Source: an uncultured Hyphomicrobium sp.
Lineage (GTDB): Bacteria; Pseudomonadota; Alphaproteobacteria; Rhizobiales; Hyphomicrobiaceae
Direction: 5' to 3'
Length of the DNA: 64,000 bases
NCBI RefSeq assembly: GCF_902826555.1
Contig: NZ_CADEFI010000003.1
Location: 1 to 64,000 of the forward strand
Part shown: one piece after another, positions 55,542 through 64,000 of the stretch
How positions within the stretch are numbered: position 1 is the first letter of the stretch
Layout: each line of letters begins with the position of its first letter
Translations under genes and position numbers: made by a program
The notes under the pieces: generated by a model
Told to the model about the DNA's origin: nothing
Database searches by the model: none
What the model saw: the letters and a program-made list of their open reading frames with translations, nothing else

Positions 55542-55860
55542 AACCCTTGTCCCCTTCAACCCATCACGTACGCCGACGACTCGCGCTCTGCGAGCCAGAA
55601 GCGCCACGCGCTCTGTCGATGTGAGGGCAAGTATGCCGTGACATTGCTTGCAATAGTCTTAACCTGTTCTTTCTACGGACAACCAAATGTGCCCCAACTT
55701 GTCTTTTCTGCGGGGTACGACGGTTGCGGACGTAACGGAAAAGAAACTTCTCGATGTTAACTATGCGTTTCCAGGTTGTCCTCGGGGCCCACCGCATGCG
55801 CCCGAGGTCACCAATAACAAACCCGGTGTCCGGCCCAGGCACCTCCAAGGGAACGCGCGC
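55542..55860. other. divergent regulatory region between cheY and cheB
   Basis: 319 nt holding both promoters. Local AT-rich stretch around 55635-55690. No convincing sigma-70, sigma-54 or flagellar promoter was identified, and no small gene is supported. Confidence 0.4.
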
Positions 55861-56892
55861 ATGTCCGCACCTCTCATTCGCGTCCTTGTCGTAGACGATT
55901 CGCCCTTCATGCGGGGCGTACTGCCCCCCAAGATCGAATCAGATCCTCGGTTCAAGGTTGTCGGCACAGCCGTCGACGGGCGTGATGCCGTCGAGAAGAC
56001 GCTGGCGCTGCAGCCCGACGTCGTGACGCTCGACATCGACATGCCGATCATGAACGGTCTCGATGCGCTCAAAGAGATCGTGCGGCAAAGCACGGCGTCC
56101 GTGATCATGCTGTCGGCCAGGACCGAGCAAGGCGCCGCCATCACGCTCGAAGCGCTGGCTCTCGGTGCCGTCGATTTCATTCCGAAATCCCGCGGCGTGG
56201 ATCGAATTCACGAAAAGCTTTTGGCCGCCGTCGAAGCCAAGACGCACAAATCTCGCCTGTCGACGCCGAAGCCGACCTTGGTTCTCAGGCCAACGACGGC
56301 GCCGCCCCGCGCCGCCGGAGGCGCCCGCGTCAATGCGAAGGTCTGCATCATCGGCTCCAGCACCGGCGGGCCGCAGGCGCTACAAGCGGTGCTGTCGCAG
56401 CTGCCAGAGGCGCTGCCTGTGCCGCTCGTTGTCGCCCAGCACATGCCGCCGAATTTCACGAACGCGCTGGCGAATCGGCTCAATGACACCTGCAAGCCGA
56501 AGATCGTCGAGGCGGCGGACGGAATGGCGCTGACAAAGGGCACCGTCTACATCTCGCCAGGCGGCATGCAAACGCGCATCTCGGCGACCGAGATCAAGAT
56601 CAGCCCCGACCATGGCGAAAGCCTCTACAAGCCGTCCGTCGATGTCCTCGCTGAAAGTGCGCGCAGCGCTTTCGGCAAGAACGTGCTCGGCGTCATGCTG
56701 ACGGGCATGGGCGGCGACGGCTCGATCGAGTTTGGAAAGCTGCGCAAGCTCGGCGCGCACAATATCGCCCAGGACCAGGCATCCTGCGTGGTGTACGGCA
56801 TGCCGCGTACGCTGATCGAGGCCGGCGGCGCGGACGAGGTGCTGCCGCTCGACCAGATCGGAATGCGCATCCGGTCCGCGCTCGGCTGCTAA
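55861..56892 (+). CDS. cheB: chemotaxis protein-glutamate methylesterase CheB
   Basis: 343 residues. Receiver domain (RVLVVDDSPFMRG; phospho-Asp58 in VVTLDIDMPIMNG) joined by a Pro/Ala linker (about 130-155) to the methylesterase. The catalytic triad lies in IIGSSTGGPQAL (Ser), VVAQHMPPNFT (His) and MLTGMGGDG (Asp). Removes methyl groups from, or deamidates, chemoreceptors for adaptation. ATG 55861 is chosen because the receiver begins a few residues later. Confidence 0.95.
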   Translation: MSAPLIRVLVVDDSPFMRGVLPPKIESDPRFKVVGTAVDGRDAVEKTLALQPDVVTLDIDMPIMNGLDALKEIVRQSTASVIMLSARTEQGAAITLEALALGAVDFIPKSRGVDRIHEKLLAAVEAKTHKSRLSTPKPTLVLRPTTAPPRAAGGARVNAKVCIIGSSTGGPQALQAVLSQLPEALPVPLVVAQHMPPNFTNALANRLNDTCKPKIVEAADGMALTKGTVYISPGGMQTRISATEIKISPDHGESLYKPSVDVLAESARSAFGKNVLGVMLTGMGGDGSIEFGKLRKLGAHNIAQDQASCVVYGMPRTLIEAGGADEVLPLDQIGMRIRSALGC

Positions 56893-56902
56893 AGACGCGA
56901 CG

Positions 56903-57328
56903 CTAGTTCAGGTCCTCGGGGAGGCGCGGCACGGGGAGGAACGGGATTCCATCCTCGGCAAGGTCCTTCCCCTCGTCGGCGGTGGCCTCACCGTAGATGC
57001 CGCGCTGCTCAGCCTCGTTGAAATGGATCTTGCGCGCCTCTTCGGCGAACCGCCCCCCCACGTACTCCGTCTTGGCGTGGATCTCGTCGCGCAGCCTGCG
57101 GAGAAACCGATACTGCTGCTGCGTCGGCTGCGTGCGCGGCCCACTCGCCGGCACCGCCTCCGTCCGCTTGGCGACGGCGGGGGCCATAATGGCTTTGTCG
57201 ACCGTGTGGCTGCCACAGTGCGGGCAGGCGACCTGGGCGCGGGCGCTCTGAGCCTCATAGGCAGCACCGCTCCGGAACCAGGCTTCGAACTCGTGGCCCT
57301 CGTGGCAAACGAGGCTGAACTTGATCAT
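56903..57328 (-). CDS. DUF1178 family protein
   Basis: 141 residues. Starts MIKFSLVCHEGHEFEAWFRSGAAYEAQ, with a C-P-H-C pair (VACPHCGSHTVDKAIMAP) that with the N-terminal Cys likely binds zinc, then YRFLRRLRDEIHAKTEYVG. Diagnostic of DUF1178, function unknown. It overlaps the amidase gene by 4 nt (ATGA) and is the last gene of the leftward run grxC - amidase - DUF1178. Confidence 0.92.
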   Translation of the reverse strand: MIKFSLVCHEGHEFEAWFRSGAAYEAQSARAQVACPHCGSHTVDKAIMAPAVAKRTEAVPASGPRTQPTQQQYRFLRRLRDEIHAKTEYVGGRFAEEARKIHFNEAEQRGIYGEATADEGKDLAEDGIPFLPVPRLPEDLN

Positions 57329-58197
57329 GGCTTGACCTTTGTGGCGGCCTTTCCGTCCGCCTCGACTACGAACTCCCGGTCGTGCCGCAAGGACGGCACG
57401 CGCGAGCGGACATCCTCAATCATGGCCAACTCTAGGTCAGCGAAAATGACTGACGGATGAATGCCCCCTTCCGCCAGAATATGGCCCCAGGGCGACACGA
57501 CGAGGCTGTGACCGAACGTCTCGCGGCCGTGCTCGTGCAATCCTCCCTGCGCGGCCGCGAGCACATAGCACTGCGCCTCGATTGCGCGAGCGCGGAGCAG
57601 CGTGACCCAGTGCGCTTCGCCGGTCAGGCGCGTAAAAGCCGCCGGGACAGCAAGAAACGACGCGCCGGCTTGGGCGAGCGCGCGATAGAGATAAGGAAAC
57701 CGCAGGTCGTAGCAGATCGAGAAGCCGAGGCTTCCCCACGGTAGCGGAGCGACAACGGCGCGTGCGCCCGGATCGTAGCTGGCGCTCTCGCGGTAAACCT
57801 CGCCGTTCGGGAGATCGACGTCGAACATATGGATCTTGTCGTAGCGCGCCGTGATCTTCCCCGCGGGGGAGATCAGGAACGAGCGGTTGGCAAGCTTGGT
57901 GTCGCTCGCCTTCACCACCATCGAGCCAATGTGCAGCCAGATGGCCAGGTCGCTCGCGAGGGCCGCAAACTGGTCGAGTGCGGAATTGGAGCTCTCGGGC
58001 TCGGCTACGGTGAACAGGCGCTCGCGATCGAGCTCCATCAGCGTCGTAACCTCGGGCGTCTGGACGTAGGCCGCTCCGCCGCTTGCGGCTTCCTTGATCA
58101 GCGCCGTGGCATCTGCGACGTTGCGTGCGATGTCGCGCCCCGAGCACATCTGGACGAGGCCGACACGCAATGTCTTCGGAAGCTCACCGGCCGGCAT
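57325..58197 (-). CDS. nitrilase-superfamily carbon-nitrogen hydrolase
   Basis: 290 residues from ATG 58197. Catalytic Glu49 (VQTPEVTTL), Lys121 (YDKIHMFDVDLPNG) and Cys162 (SICYDLRFPYLYRAL). The sequence is close to the Nit1/Nit2-type omega-amidase branch, which includes deaminated-glutathione amidase; KIHMFDVDLPNG and CYDLRFP are typical of that branch. It lies between glutaredoxin and DUF1178, which suits a glutathione-repair role, but the substrate is inferred. Confidence 0.88.
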   Translation of the reverse strand: MPAGELPKTLRVGLVQMCSGRDIARNVADATALIKEAASGGAAYVQTPEVTTLMELDRERLFTVAEPESSNSALDQFAALASDLAIWLHIGSMVVKASDTKLANRSFLISPAGKITARYDKIHMFDVDLPNGEVYRESASYDPGARAVVAPLPWGSLGFSICYDLRFPYLYRALAQAGASFLAVPAAFTRLTGEAHWVTLLRARAIEAQCYVLAAAQGGLHEHGRETFGHSLVVSPWGHILAEGGIHPSVIFADLELAMIEDVRSRVPSLRHDREFVVEADGKAATKVKP

Positions 58198-58202
58198 TGC
58201 GA

Positions 58203-58466
58203 TCACGCACTCGCCGAAAGGAGCGGGTCCAGCTTGCCATTGCGCTCGAGACACATGAGGTCGTCGCAGCCGCCCACATGGCGTTCACCGATCCAAATCT
58301 GGGGCACGGTATTGCGCCCGCCTGCCTTGGATTTCATTTCGGCACGCAGAGCGGCCTTGCCGGTGACGTCCACCTCCTCGAAGAGCACGCACTTGGCGCG
58401 CAGAAGCTCCTTCGCCATGTGGCAATAGGGGCAAAGGATGGTGGTGTAGATCGTGACTTTGGCCAT
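58203..58466 (-). CDS. grxC: glutaredoxin 3
   Basis: 87 residues with redox-active CPYC at 12-15 (IYTTILCPYCHMAKELL), the TVP cis-proline loop (NTVPQIWIGERHVGGCDDL) and glutathione contacts. Reduces disulfides using glutathione. The ATG is preceded by GGAAGG. Five bp upstream of the amidase gene, so in one operon. Confidence 0.95.
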   Translation of the reverse strand: MAKVTIYTTILCPYCHMAKELLRAKCVLFEEVDVTGKAALRAEMKSKAGGRNTVPQIWIGERHVGGCDDLMCLERNGKLDPLLSASA

Positions 58467-58598
58467 GTCCTTCCGGGTTCCTCGACGGCCGGCTTGAGCT
58501 TCTGCGGGAAATGTAGCCGCGTAATGCTGCGCTGCAAAGTCCGCTGCGCCTCATGTCACAATGATTTGCGGCATTTTTCCAGTATTTGGACCGTCTTT

Positions 58599-59402
58599 TC
58601 AGCCGGGAATCGGGGCTTGATCGGTGACAAGCGCCAGGGCCAGCACGTCGACACGCCCGGCGCCCGCGCGGATGAGCGCACGTGCACAGGCGCCGACCGT
58701 CGAGCCGGTGGTAATAACGTCATCGATGAGGAGGATATTGCGGCCCTTGGCGCGTGCCGCGAGACGCGTGGGAACAGCGAAAGCGCCTCTCACGTTGCGC
58801 TGGCGCTCTCCGCGGGACAATCCAACCTGGCTGGCGGTGGCGCGGGTCCGCTCCAGCAAAAGCGGCTCAAACGAAAGCTTCGCCAAGCGGGCCACCTCAC
58901 GCGAGAGGATGGCCGACTGATTGAAACGGCGTGCCAGAAGGCGGCCGCGGGCGAGCGGCACGGGGACGACGACCTCACTGTCCACCAAAAGCTCGCGACC
59001 GGCCTCGACGAGCCATTTTCCGAGCAGCCGTCGCGCGTCCTGGCGGTCATGGAACTTCAACGCATGAACGAGCGTGCGCATGGATCCGGTGTGCGCCGCG
59101 ACCGCGCGGGCGCGGGCGAATGGGGGCGGATCGGCTGCTGCCGCAGCCGATATCATGGTGCCACCCGTATCGAACGGAAGCGGCAGCCCCAAGCGATCAC
59201 AGAGTGGCGGGCGAATAAAGTCGATATCGCGCCAACACCGGGCGCAAAGCGCGTCGTGCGCCTCGATCCGAGTCCGGCACACGAGGCAGACGGGCGGCAT
59301 CACCATATCGGAGAGCGCACGAAGCGATCGGCGGAGGAGCCCCGGCTGCGGCCCACGCGCGCCCTCCGGGCCGCAATCTTCCTCCAGGCTCCATTCCGCC
59401 AC
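58599..59402 (-). CDS. ComF family phosphoribosyltransferase-like protein
   Basis: About 267 residues. A GTG start at 59402 has GGAGA upstream; a TTG at 59408 is also possible. N-terminal zinc ribbon CLVCRTRIEAHDALCARC, then VHALKFHDR, PVPLARGRLLARRFNQS, and the PRPP-binding motif ILLIDDVITTGSTVGAC. ComF is needed for DNA uptake in competent bacteria, but most homologues have no proven role. Transcribed divergently from the methyltransferase gene. Confidence 0.9.
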   Translation of the reverse strand: MAEWSLEEDCGPEGARGPQPGLLRRSLRALSDMVMPPVCLVCRTRIEAHDALCARCWRDIDFIRPPLCDRLGLPLPFDTGGTMISAAAAADPPPFARARAVAAHTGSMRTLVHALKFHDRQDARRLLGKWLVEAGRELLVDSEVVVPVPLARGRLLARRFNQSAILSREVARLAKLSFEPLLLERTRATASQVGLSRGERQRNVRGAFAVPTRLAARAKGRNILLIDDVITTGSTVGACARALIRAGAGRVDVLALALVTDQAPIPG

Positions 59403-59480
59403 ACTCAATCTCCAGCGTCTGCTAGAATGGTCTTTCTAGCACGGGTTTCATTGGATCCTGAAAGGCTTCGCGTCCCCGGA

Positions 59481-60368
59481 ATGTCGGCTCCCCACGCCAT
59501 TTTCGATGTGGCCCTGCTCACGGCGCGGAGCAACCGGGCCGCGCCTGGCGCCGCGGCTCATGATTTTCTCCTGCGGCGCGTGGCGGACGATCTTTCGGAG
59601 CGCCTCGCCATCGTGCGGCGGGATTTTGCCGTTGCTGCCGATATCGGCGCGCGCCACGGCATCCTGACGCGACGGATCGGTGCGGCGCCCAACGTGGGAC
59701 GCATCGTAGCCCTCGACCCGGCGGCGCGCCTGCTCGAAAAGGCGCCGGCGCCGCGCGTGGTCGCACATCTCGACGCATTGCCGCTCGCGCCCGAGTCCCT
59801 CGATCTCGCCGTATCCGGTCTTTCGCTGCACCTCGTCGACGATCTTCCGGGAGCGCTCATCCAAATCCGGCGCGCGTTGAAGCCGGACGGCCTGCTGCTC
59901 GCCGCGCTGCTCGGCGGGCGCACGCTGCAGGAGCTACGCGAAGCATGGCTTGCGGCAGAGGGCGAGATCGCGGACGGGGTGTCGCCGCGCGTGGCGCCGT
60001 TCGCGGACGTGCGCGATCTCGGTGGCCTTCTGCAGCGGGCGGGCTTTGCGCTGCCGGTGGTCGATTCCGATACCGTCCCCGTCGCCTACGCCGATCCGCT
60101 GGCGCTCATGCGCGACCTCAAGGGGATGGGCGCATCCAACATGCTGGCTGAGCGGCGGCGGGTGCCGGTGACGCGCAGGCTTCTGTTGCGGGCGGCAGAG
60201 ATCTATGCCGAGCGCTTCGGGCGCCCGGACGGTCGCGTCGTGGCGACGTTCGAGATCCTGACGCTGACGGCCTGGGCGCCGCACGAGAGCCAGCCGCAAC
60301 CCCTGAAGCCCGGCTCCGCCACGTCACGGCTTGCGGACGCCCTCGGCGTGCCGGAGCGGAAACTCTAG
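59481..60368 (+). CDS. class I SAM-dependent methyltransferase (NDUFAF5/BioC-like)
   Basis: 295 residues. N-terminal LLTARSNRAAPGAAAHDFLLRRVADDLSERL matches the NDUFAF5-like opening. The SAM-binding motif I is divergent (AADIGARHGILTRRIG); motif II is VAHLDALPLAPESLDLAVSGLSLHLVDDLPGALIQIRRALKPDGLL. In mitochondria NDUFAF5 hydroxylates an Arg of complex I subunit NDUFS7; the bacterial homologue may do likewise. It neighbours comF and grxC, as in related genomes. Specific activity is inferred. Confidence 0.85.
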   Translation: MSAPHAIFDVALLTARSNRAAPGAAAHDFLLRRVADDLSERLAIVRRDFAVAADIGARHGILTRRIGAAPNVGRIVALDPAARLLEKAPAPRVVAHLDALPLAPESLDLAVSGLSLHLVDDLPGALIQIRRALKPDGLLLAALLGGRTLQELREAWLAAEGEIADGVSPRVAPFADVRDLGGLLQRAGFALPVVDSDTVPVAYADPLALMRDLKGMGASNMLAERRRVPVTRRLLLRAAEIYAERFGRPDGRVVATFEILTLTAWAPHESQPQPLKPGSATSRLADALGVPERKL

Positions 60369-60874
60369 AGCCGGCGGACCATGAAGCGGGCGTCGGCGTC
60401 GTAGGTCAGCAGCTTGGCGGCGAGCTTGGGCTCCTCGGTCACCGCGAAGCCAAAGCGACTCCAGAACGGCACCGATTTGTTCACCGCGACCAGCGACACG
60501 TTGGAGACGCCCGTGGAGGCCGCATGTGCGATGATGGCTTCGACGATCGCCGAGCCGGCGCCGGTGCCGCGCGTCTCGGGGAGCAGGGCGATGTCGTGGA
60601 TGTAGTAGGTCGTGGGCGGATCCGGCAGCGTCCCAAGCATGACGTTGAGGGCCGGCGGCTCAGCGTAGTGCCAAGGGTGGGTCACGGCATAGGCCATGGC
60701 CTTGCCGTCGGACTCGAGCGTCGCGCAACCGGCCGGATAGAGCCGAAAGCGCTCGACGAATACGGCGTCGTCCTCCGGATAGGCGAGATGAATGCGATCG
60801 GCGATGGCGCATACGGAGGGCAAATCCGCCGTCGTCATCTGACGCCAGGCTCCTCGTCCCAACTCGACGTGCAT
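60365..60874 (-). CDS. GNAT family N-acetyltransferase
   Basis: 169 residues from ATG 60874 (GGGAGG upstream). Motif A is IHDIALLPETRGTGAGSAIVEAII, with the R-G-T-G-A-G acetyl-CoA loop, followed by VSLVAVNKSVPFWSRFGF (motif B). The substrate is unknown. Convergent with the methyltransferase gene, overlapping it by 4 nt at the 3' ends. Confidence 0.87.
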   Translation of the reverse strand: MHVELGRGAWRQMTTADLPSVCAIADRIHLAYPEDDAVFVERFRLYPAGCATLESDGKAMAYAVTHPWHYAEPPALNVMLGTLPDPPTTYYIHDIALLPETRGTGAGSAIVEAIIAHAASTGVSNVSLVAVNKSVPFWSRFGFAVTEEPKLAAKLLTYDADARFMVRRL

Positions 60875-60976
60875 CTCGACCTCCCTCGCTCTCGCGCAGC
60901 ATGCTCGGCCCCGGATGGTGGGGTCAAGCCCGGACCCGACATTGGGGAGCTGCAAACAGGCGTTCGATGTGAGCGT

Positions 60977-61384
60977 CTACCCGAGCAAATCGCGCAGCCA
61001 GGGAATGAGCGGCGCATCGGCTGGGGGCATCGGATAGTCAGCGAGCCGCTTGGCACGCACCCAGGCTATCTCCTGGCCTTCCCGGGGCTCCGCCTCGCCC
61101 TCCCAGTTGCGGCAAAGAAACAGCGGCATGAGAAGGTGGAAATCCTTGTAGGAATGACTGGCGAACGTGAACGGCGCCAGGCAGGTCTCACACACTTCTA
61201 TCCCAAGCTCCTCCTTGAGCTCCCGGCGCAGCGCGGCCTCGGGCGTCTCACCGGCATCGACCTTGCCGCCGGGAAACTCCCACAGGCCGGCCAGCGATTT
61301 GCCCTCGGGCCGCCTGGAAATGAGAACGCGATTGTCACGATCGACGAGCGCGGCGGCGACCACCAGCAGGATCGGCTTAGTCAT
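60977..61384 (-). CDS. mutT: 8-oxo-dGTP diphosphatase MutT
   Basis: 135 residues. Nudix box GGKVDAGETPEAALRRELKEELGI is complete (G-x5-E-x7-R-E-U-x-E-E-x-G-U). ALVDRDNRVLISRRPEGKSLAGLWEFPGGK is typical of MutT. Removes oxidised dGTP from the nucleotide pool to prevent A:T to C:G changes. Divergent from the FabH-like gene, 49 bp apart. Confidence 0.94.
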   Translation of the reverse strand: MTKPILLVVAAALVDRDNRVLISRRPEGKSLAGLWEFPGGKVDAGETPEAALRRELKEELGIEVCETCLAPFTFASHSYKDFHLLMPLFLCRNWEGEAEPREGQEIAWVRAKRLADYPMPPADAPLIPWLRDLLG

Positions 61385-61433
61385 GAGGTGATTTGGACCT
61401 TGTGTGGGCGACGCTGGCCTCTATAGAGGGGCC

Positions 61434-62426
61434 ATGCAGACAGGAAACGTGGGATCGGCGCTTCTTGCGCTCGGACACTATGCGCCCGAGCGGCGCGTGA
61501 CAAACGCTGAAATCGAAGCGCGACTGGGTGTGGAGCCGGGCTGGACGCTCAAGCGGACCGGCATTGCGGAACGCCGCTTCGCAGCACCCGACGAGGCGCT
61601 CTCGGATCTCGCGGTCAAGGCTGGCGAGATGGCGCTGGCCAAGTCCGGACTCGACCGCGCTTCGCTCGGTCTCGTCGTGCTCGCGACATCGACTCCGGAC
61701 CATCTGCTGCCACCGACCGCACCACTGGTCGCACACCGCCTCGGTGCTGGAAGCGCCGGCGCCATCGACATGGCGGGGGCGTGCGGCGGCTTTCTCTATG
61801 CCTTGAGCTTTGCCGACGGCTTCGTGCGGCAGAACCAAGCGCCAGCGCTCGTGATCGCGGCCAACATTCTTTCGCGACGGCTCAACCTCGACGATCCGGT
61901 GAGCGCCGTGCTGTTCGGAGACGGCGCGGGGGCGGCGCTGCTCGTGCCCTCGGAACGGCAGACGGCCGGCGTGCGCGGGCTGCATCTCGCGTCGGAGGGT
62001 GCCGCGTACGACCTGATCCAGATTCCGGCCGGCGGCAGCCGCAGACCGTTTGTCGATGGCCTCGGCCCCGATGCCGCGCTGATGCACATCAGCGATGGAC
62101 GCGCCGTATTCACGCGCGCGGTGAAGATCATGACAGACGCGTCGAACAAAGCGCTGGCGCGGGCCGGTCTCTCCATCGACGACATCGACTTCTTCGTGCC
62201 GCATCAGGCGAACGCGCGCATCATCGGCGCGGCGCAGCGGCAGCTTGGCGTGCCGGACGAGAAGTTGCTGTCCTCGGTCGCGCTCTATGCCAACAGCTCG
62301 GCGGCGACGATCCCGCTTACGCTGTCGCTCGCGGCCGAGCAGACGCCGCTCAGGACCGGCCAGCGGATCTTGATGTCGGCGGCCGGCGCGGGTCTCACCG
62401 GCGGCGCGGTGGTGTTCGAAGTTTAG
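61434..62426 (+). CDS. FabH-like 3-oxoacyl-ACP synthase III
   Basis: 330 residues from ATG 61434 (AGAGGGG upstream). The catalytic Cys117 (DMAGACGGFLYAL), His257 (FFVPHQANARII) and Asn287 (LYANSSAATIP) triad of KAS III is intact. It condenses acetyl-CoA or another acyl-CoA with malonyl-ACP to start fatty-acid chains. It is not in the usual plsX-fabH operon, so it may be a second, specialised KAS III. A copy of the hairpin repeat follows the stop. Confidence 0.9.
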   Translation: MQTGNVGSALLALGHYAPERRVTNAEIEARLGVEPGWTLKRTGIAERRFAAPDEALSDLAVKAGEMALAKSGLDRASLGLVVLATSTPDHLLPPTAPLVAHRLGAGSAGAIDMAGACGGFLYALSFADGFVRQNQAPALVIAANILSRRLNLDDPVSAVLFGDGAGAALLVPSERQTAGVRGLHLASEGAAYDLIQIPAGGSRRPFVDGLGPDAALMHISDGRAVFTRAVKIMTDASNKALARAGLSIDDIDFFVPHQANARIIGAAQRQLGVPDEKLLSSVALYANSSAATIPLTLSLAAEQTPLRTGQRILMSAAGAGLTGGAVVFEV

Positions 62427-62438
62427 GTTCTTCTATGA

Positions 62439-62487
62439 GACCGATGATTCACGCTTTGGACTGATAGGGTCCAAAGCGATCATGGTC
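62439..62487. repeat. diverged copy of the 49-nt hairpin repeat
   Basis: Same architecture as the units at 6222-6270 and 6281-6329, length 49, same TGATAGG loop. The inner stem is CGCTTTGGAC/GTCCAAAGCG: the C-G pair of the other copies is replaced by T-A on both sides, so pairing is kept. Its last base is the C of CTA (62487-62489), the reverse complement of the stop codon of the leftward PBP gene. It sits between convergent genes and may also act as a terminator or mRNA end-stabiliser. Confidence 0.9.
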
Positions 62488-64000
62488 TAGTTGCTGGCGA
62501 CGGGGCGCGGAGCCGACGGCTTGGCCGGAAGCAGCGACGGCATCGGGTTCTCGCGTGCGTGTCCGGCGAGATCTTCGAGCAGGATTTCGAGCAGCGGTGC
62601 CGCGACATCCGCCGCGTGGACCTTGGTGGCCCAGGGCTCGGAGCCGGATCCCGTGCCGACCAGCACCACATAAGAATAAGCGGCTCCGTTCGAGAACTGC
62701 AGGCCGCCCGTCGTCCAGACATCGACGGTGGCGTTTGGGTCGGCCGTCACTTGCGTTCCGGTCTTGGCGAAGTGCAGGCGCACGCCCTTGCGGCGCGCCG
62801 CGCACCACGGCGCGAGCGACTTCAGCGTGCCAACCGACGCGCCGTGGGCGGTGTAGCAGAGCGGCGCCGACAGGAGGACCCTGAGCAGCGGGACGGCGTG
62901 GCGGCGGATGAGCCGGTTGGGGATGATCGGCGCGCGCGGATCCGTATTTCCGGCGAGAAGACTTTCGATGCCCGTGAAGTCGTAGCGCTTGACGAGCGTC
63001 GGCTCGCGCACCGGGGTGGCGCCTCGACCGAGCATTGCGGCCAGGATGACGGCCGACATATGGTGCACCTTGCGCGGGGCGCCCGAGATCTGTCCGAGCA
63101 CGGCGGCCGTCGACGGCGGCGTGTCGTGGCCGAAGGCATCCCGCGGTGGCATGGTGAAGCCGAAGCCGTCGATGAGCGCCCGTACGCGGACTTGGCCCGC
63201 GCGTGCGGCGCGGTTGAGGAGCGGGGCGTTGAGGGAGCAGGCGAAGGTGACGATCGCCCGGCGGCCGTAGCGGCCGTGTCCCTTGGCGCAGGTGTCGAGG
63301 CCGCGATCCGGGGCTTCCGTGTCCAAATAGAGAGATGCCGCGTTGTCGCGGCCGCTGTTGGCGATGGCAATGGCTGCGATCATCTTGCCGGTGGAGGCGA
63401 TCATGCGCGGGTCGCGCGCGGGGTCGTAGCGGCCTGTCGCGGAATCGCGGGCCACGTGGGCGCCAAAGTAGGGCGCGGTCTCGCCGGCCTCGTAGTAGCG
63501 CACGATTTCGCCTTTGGCATCGGCGGCGACAACGGTGACGGTGGGCAGCTTCCTGTCGGGACCGGCCTTGGCGGGGTCCAGCGTAAAGCCAGGCGCAAGC
63601 TTGGCGTGGACGGCGGCATCGATCCTGGCGAGCCCGGCCTTGATCCTTTCGTGAAAGGCAAGGTTGGCCGCGGCATCGATGGTGGTCGTTACACCGCGCA
63701 CATGCTCGCGCCAGCCGAAGCCGTAGATCTCTTTCATTTCCTCGCGCAGGCCGAAGCGCGCCGACGGCATCAGCGCGTTGGCGCGTGCGACCGGATTGGC
63801 TTCGGCACGCTTGGCTTCACCGGGCGCGTAGAGGTCGAGAGCCGCCTGCAGCTTCGGCTTGACCTTGGGATCGGGCGGACCGCTCGCCATCTCGATCAGC
63901 TCGAACAGGACCTGCTTCTTCAGATCCTCATCCGGGATCAACGCCTCGGCACAAACGCGGGCGCGCACCTCGACGATGAAGCGCCAGCGATCGAGGCGGA
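62487..64000 (-). CDS. penicillin-binding protein transpeptidase (5' end outside window)
   Basis: At least 504 codons; reading continues to the window edge without stop (RLDRWRFIVEVRARVCAEAL), so the true start is beyond 64000. The transpeptidase active-site motifs are present: SxxK as STGK in PRMIASTGKMIAAIAIA, SxN in ACSLNAPLLN, and KTG in HFAKTGTQVTAD. GVTTTIDAAANLAFHERI resembles the linker seen before the transpeptidase in class A PBPs. It should crosslink peptidoglycan in the periplasm. Whether a transglycosylase domain precedes it cannot be seen. The stop codon lies in the hairpin repeat. Confidence 0.85.
   Translation of the reverse strand, partial: RLDRWRFIVEVRARVCAEALIPDEDLKKQVLFELIEMASGPPDPKVKPKLQAALDLYAPGEAKRAEANPVARANALMPSARFGLREEMKEIYGFGWREHVRGVTTTIDAAANLAFHERIKAGLARIDAAVHAKLAPGFTLDPAKAGPDRKLPTVTVVAADAKGEIVRYYEAGETAPYFGAHVARDSATGRYDPARDPRMIASTGKMIAAIAIANSGRDNAASLYLDTEAPDRGLDTCAKGHGRYGRRAIVTFACSLNAPLLNRAARAGQVRVRALIDGFGFTMPPRDAFGHDTPPSTAAVLGQISGAPRKVHHMSAVILAAMLGRGATPVREPTLVKRYDFTGIESLLAGNTDPRAPIIPNRLIRRHAVPLLRVLLSAPLCYTAHGASVGTLKSLAPWCAARRKGVRLHFAKTGTQVTADPNATVDVWTTGGLQFSNGAAYSYVVLVGTGSGSEPWATKVHAADVAAPLLEILLEDLAGHARENPMPSLLPAKPSAPRPVASN

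Noticed and set aside
1..64000. CRISPR array, prophage or integrated island
   Set aside because: No regularly spaced repeats of the CRISPR kind, no integrase, transposase or phage structural gene, and the tRNA-Phe 3' end has no duplicated attachment site nearby.

Overview
The window is a GC-rich, densely packed chromosomal segment of an alphaproteobacterium, most likely a methylotroph-related member of the Hyphomicrobiales (Hyphomicrobium-like). The evidence is a class I lysyl-tRNA synthetase, alphaproteobacterial families (DUF992, DUF2948, UPF0262, TIGR02186, a PodJ-like polar factor, BcsS), two pqqA genes, and the kind of short intergenic palindromes common in this order. No phage, plasmid, insertion sequence, CRISPR array or rRNA operon is visible. 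The genus is an inference.

Layout. 1-6.9 kb: small envelope proteins, a 54-bp perfect palindrome, two self-contained pqqA cassettes, a GNAT acetyltransferase, a membrane acyltransferase and a tandem hairpin repeat. 7-12 kb: a PodJ-like polarity protein and a TauE/TIGR02186 membrane pair. 12-15.4 kb: the PdeM nuclease and Lhr-like helicase of the ligase-associated DNA repair system. 15.4-18.8 kb: a DevBCA-type ABC exporter. 19-26.8 kb: DUF2147 protein, alpha/beta hydrolase, a large unrecognised envelope protein, LysRS and a lone single-chain GmrSD-type (DUF262/DUF1524) enzyme. 27-33.6 kb: DUF952-pyrD and a TetR-controlled RND efflux operon with a clear operator palindrome.

33.6-44.2 kb: orphan BcsS, murA, a one-domain cyclic-nucleotide-binding protein, DUF992, then DUF2948-hisD-UPF0262-phosphatase. 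An adenylate cyclase and a Crp-type regulator on the other strand separate this run from maf-yacG, and tRNA-Phe follows. 44.4-49.8 kb: an outer-membrane transporter-like protein, a chemoreceptor, and modB-modC-cysQ without modA. 49.9-55.1 kb: polysaccharide genes (CapD-type dehydratase, ManC, KdsD). 55.1-56.9 kb: divergent cheY and cheB. 56.9-64 kb: DUF1178, nitrilase-family amidase, grxC, comF, methyltransferase, GNAT, mutT, a FabH-like synthase and a penicillin-binding protein that runs off the right edge.

Most of the window is core metabolism and envelope biology. The most unusual items are the two orphan pqqA units, each with its own terminator; the 54-bp perfect palindrome; a dispersed 49-nt hairpin whose copies show a compensatory base-pair change and supply the stop codons of adjacent genes; and a possible local cAMP circuit placed inside an otherwise conserved gene order.
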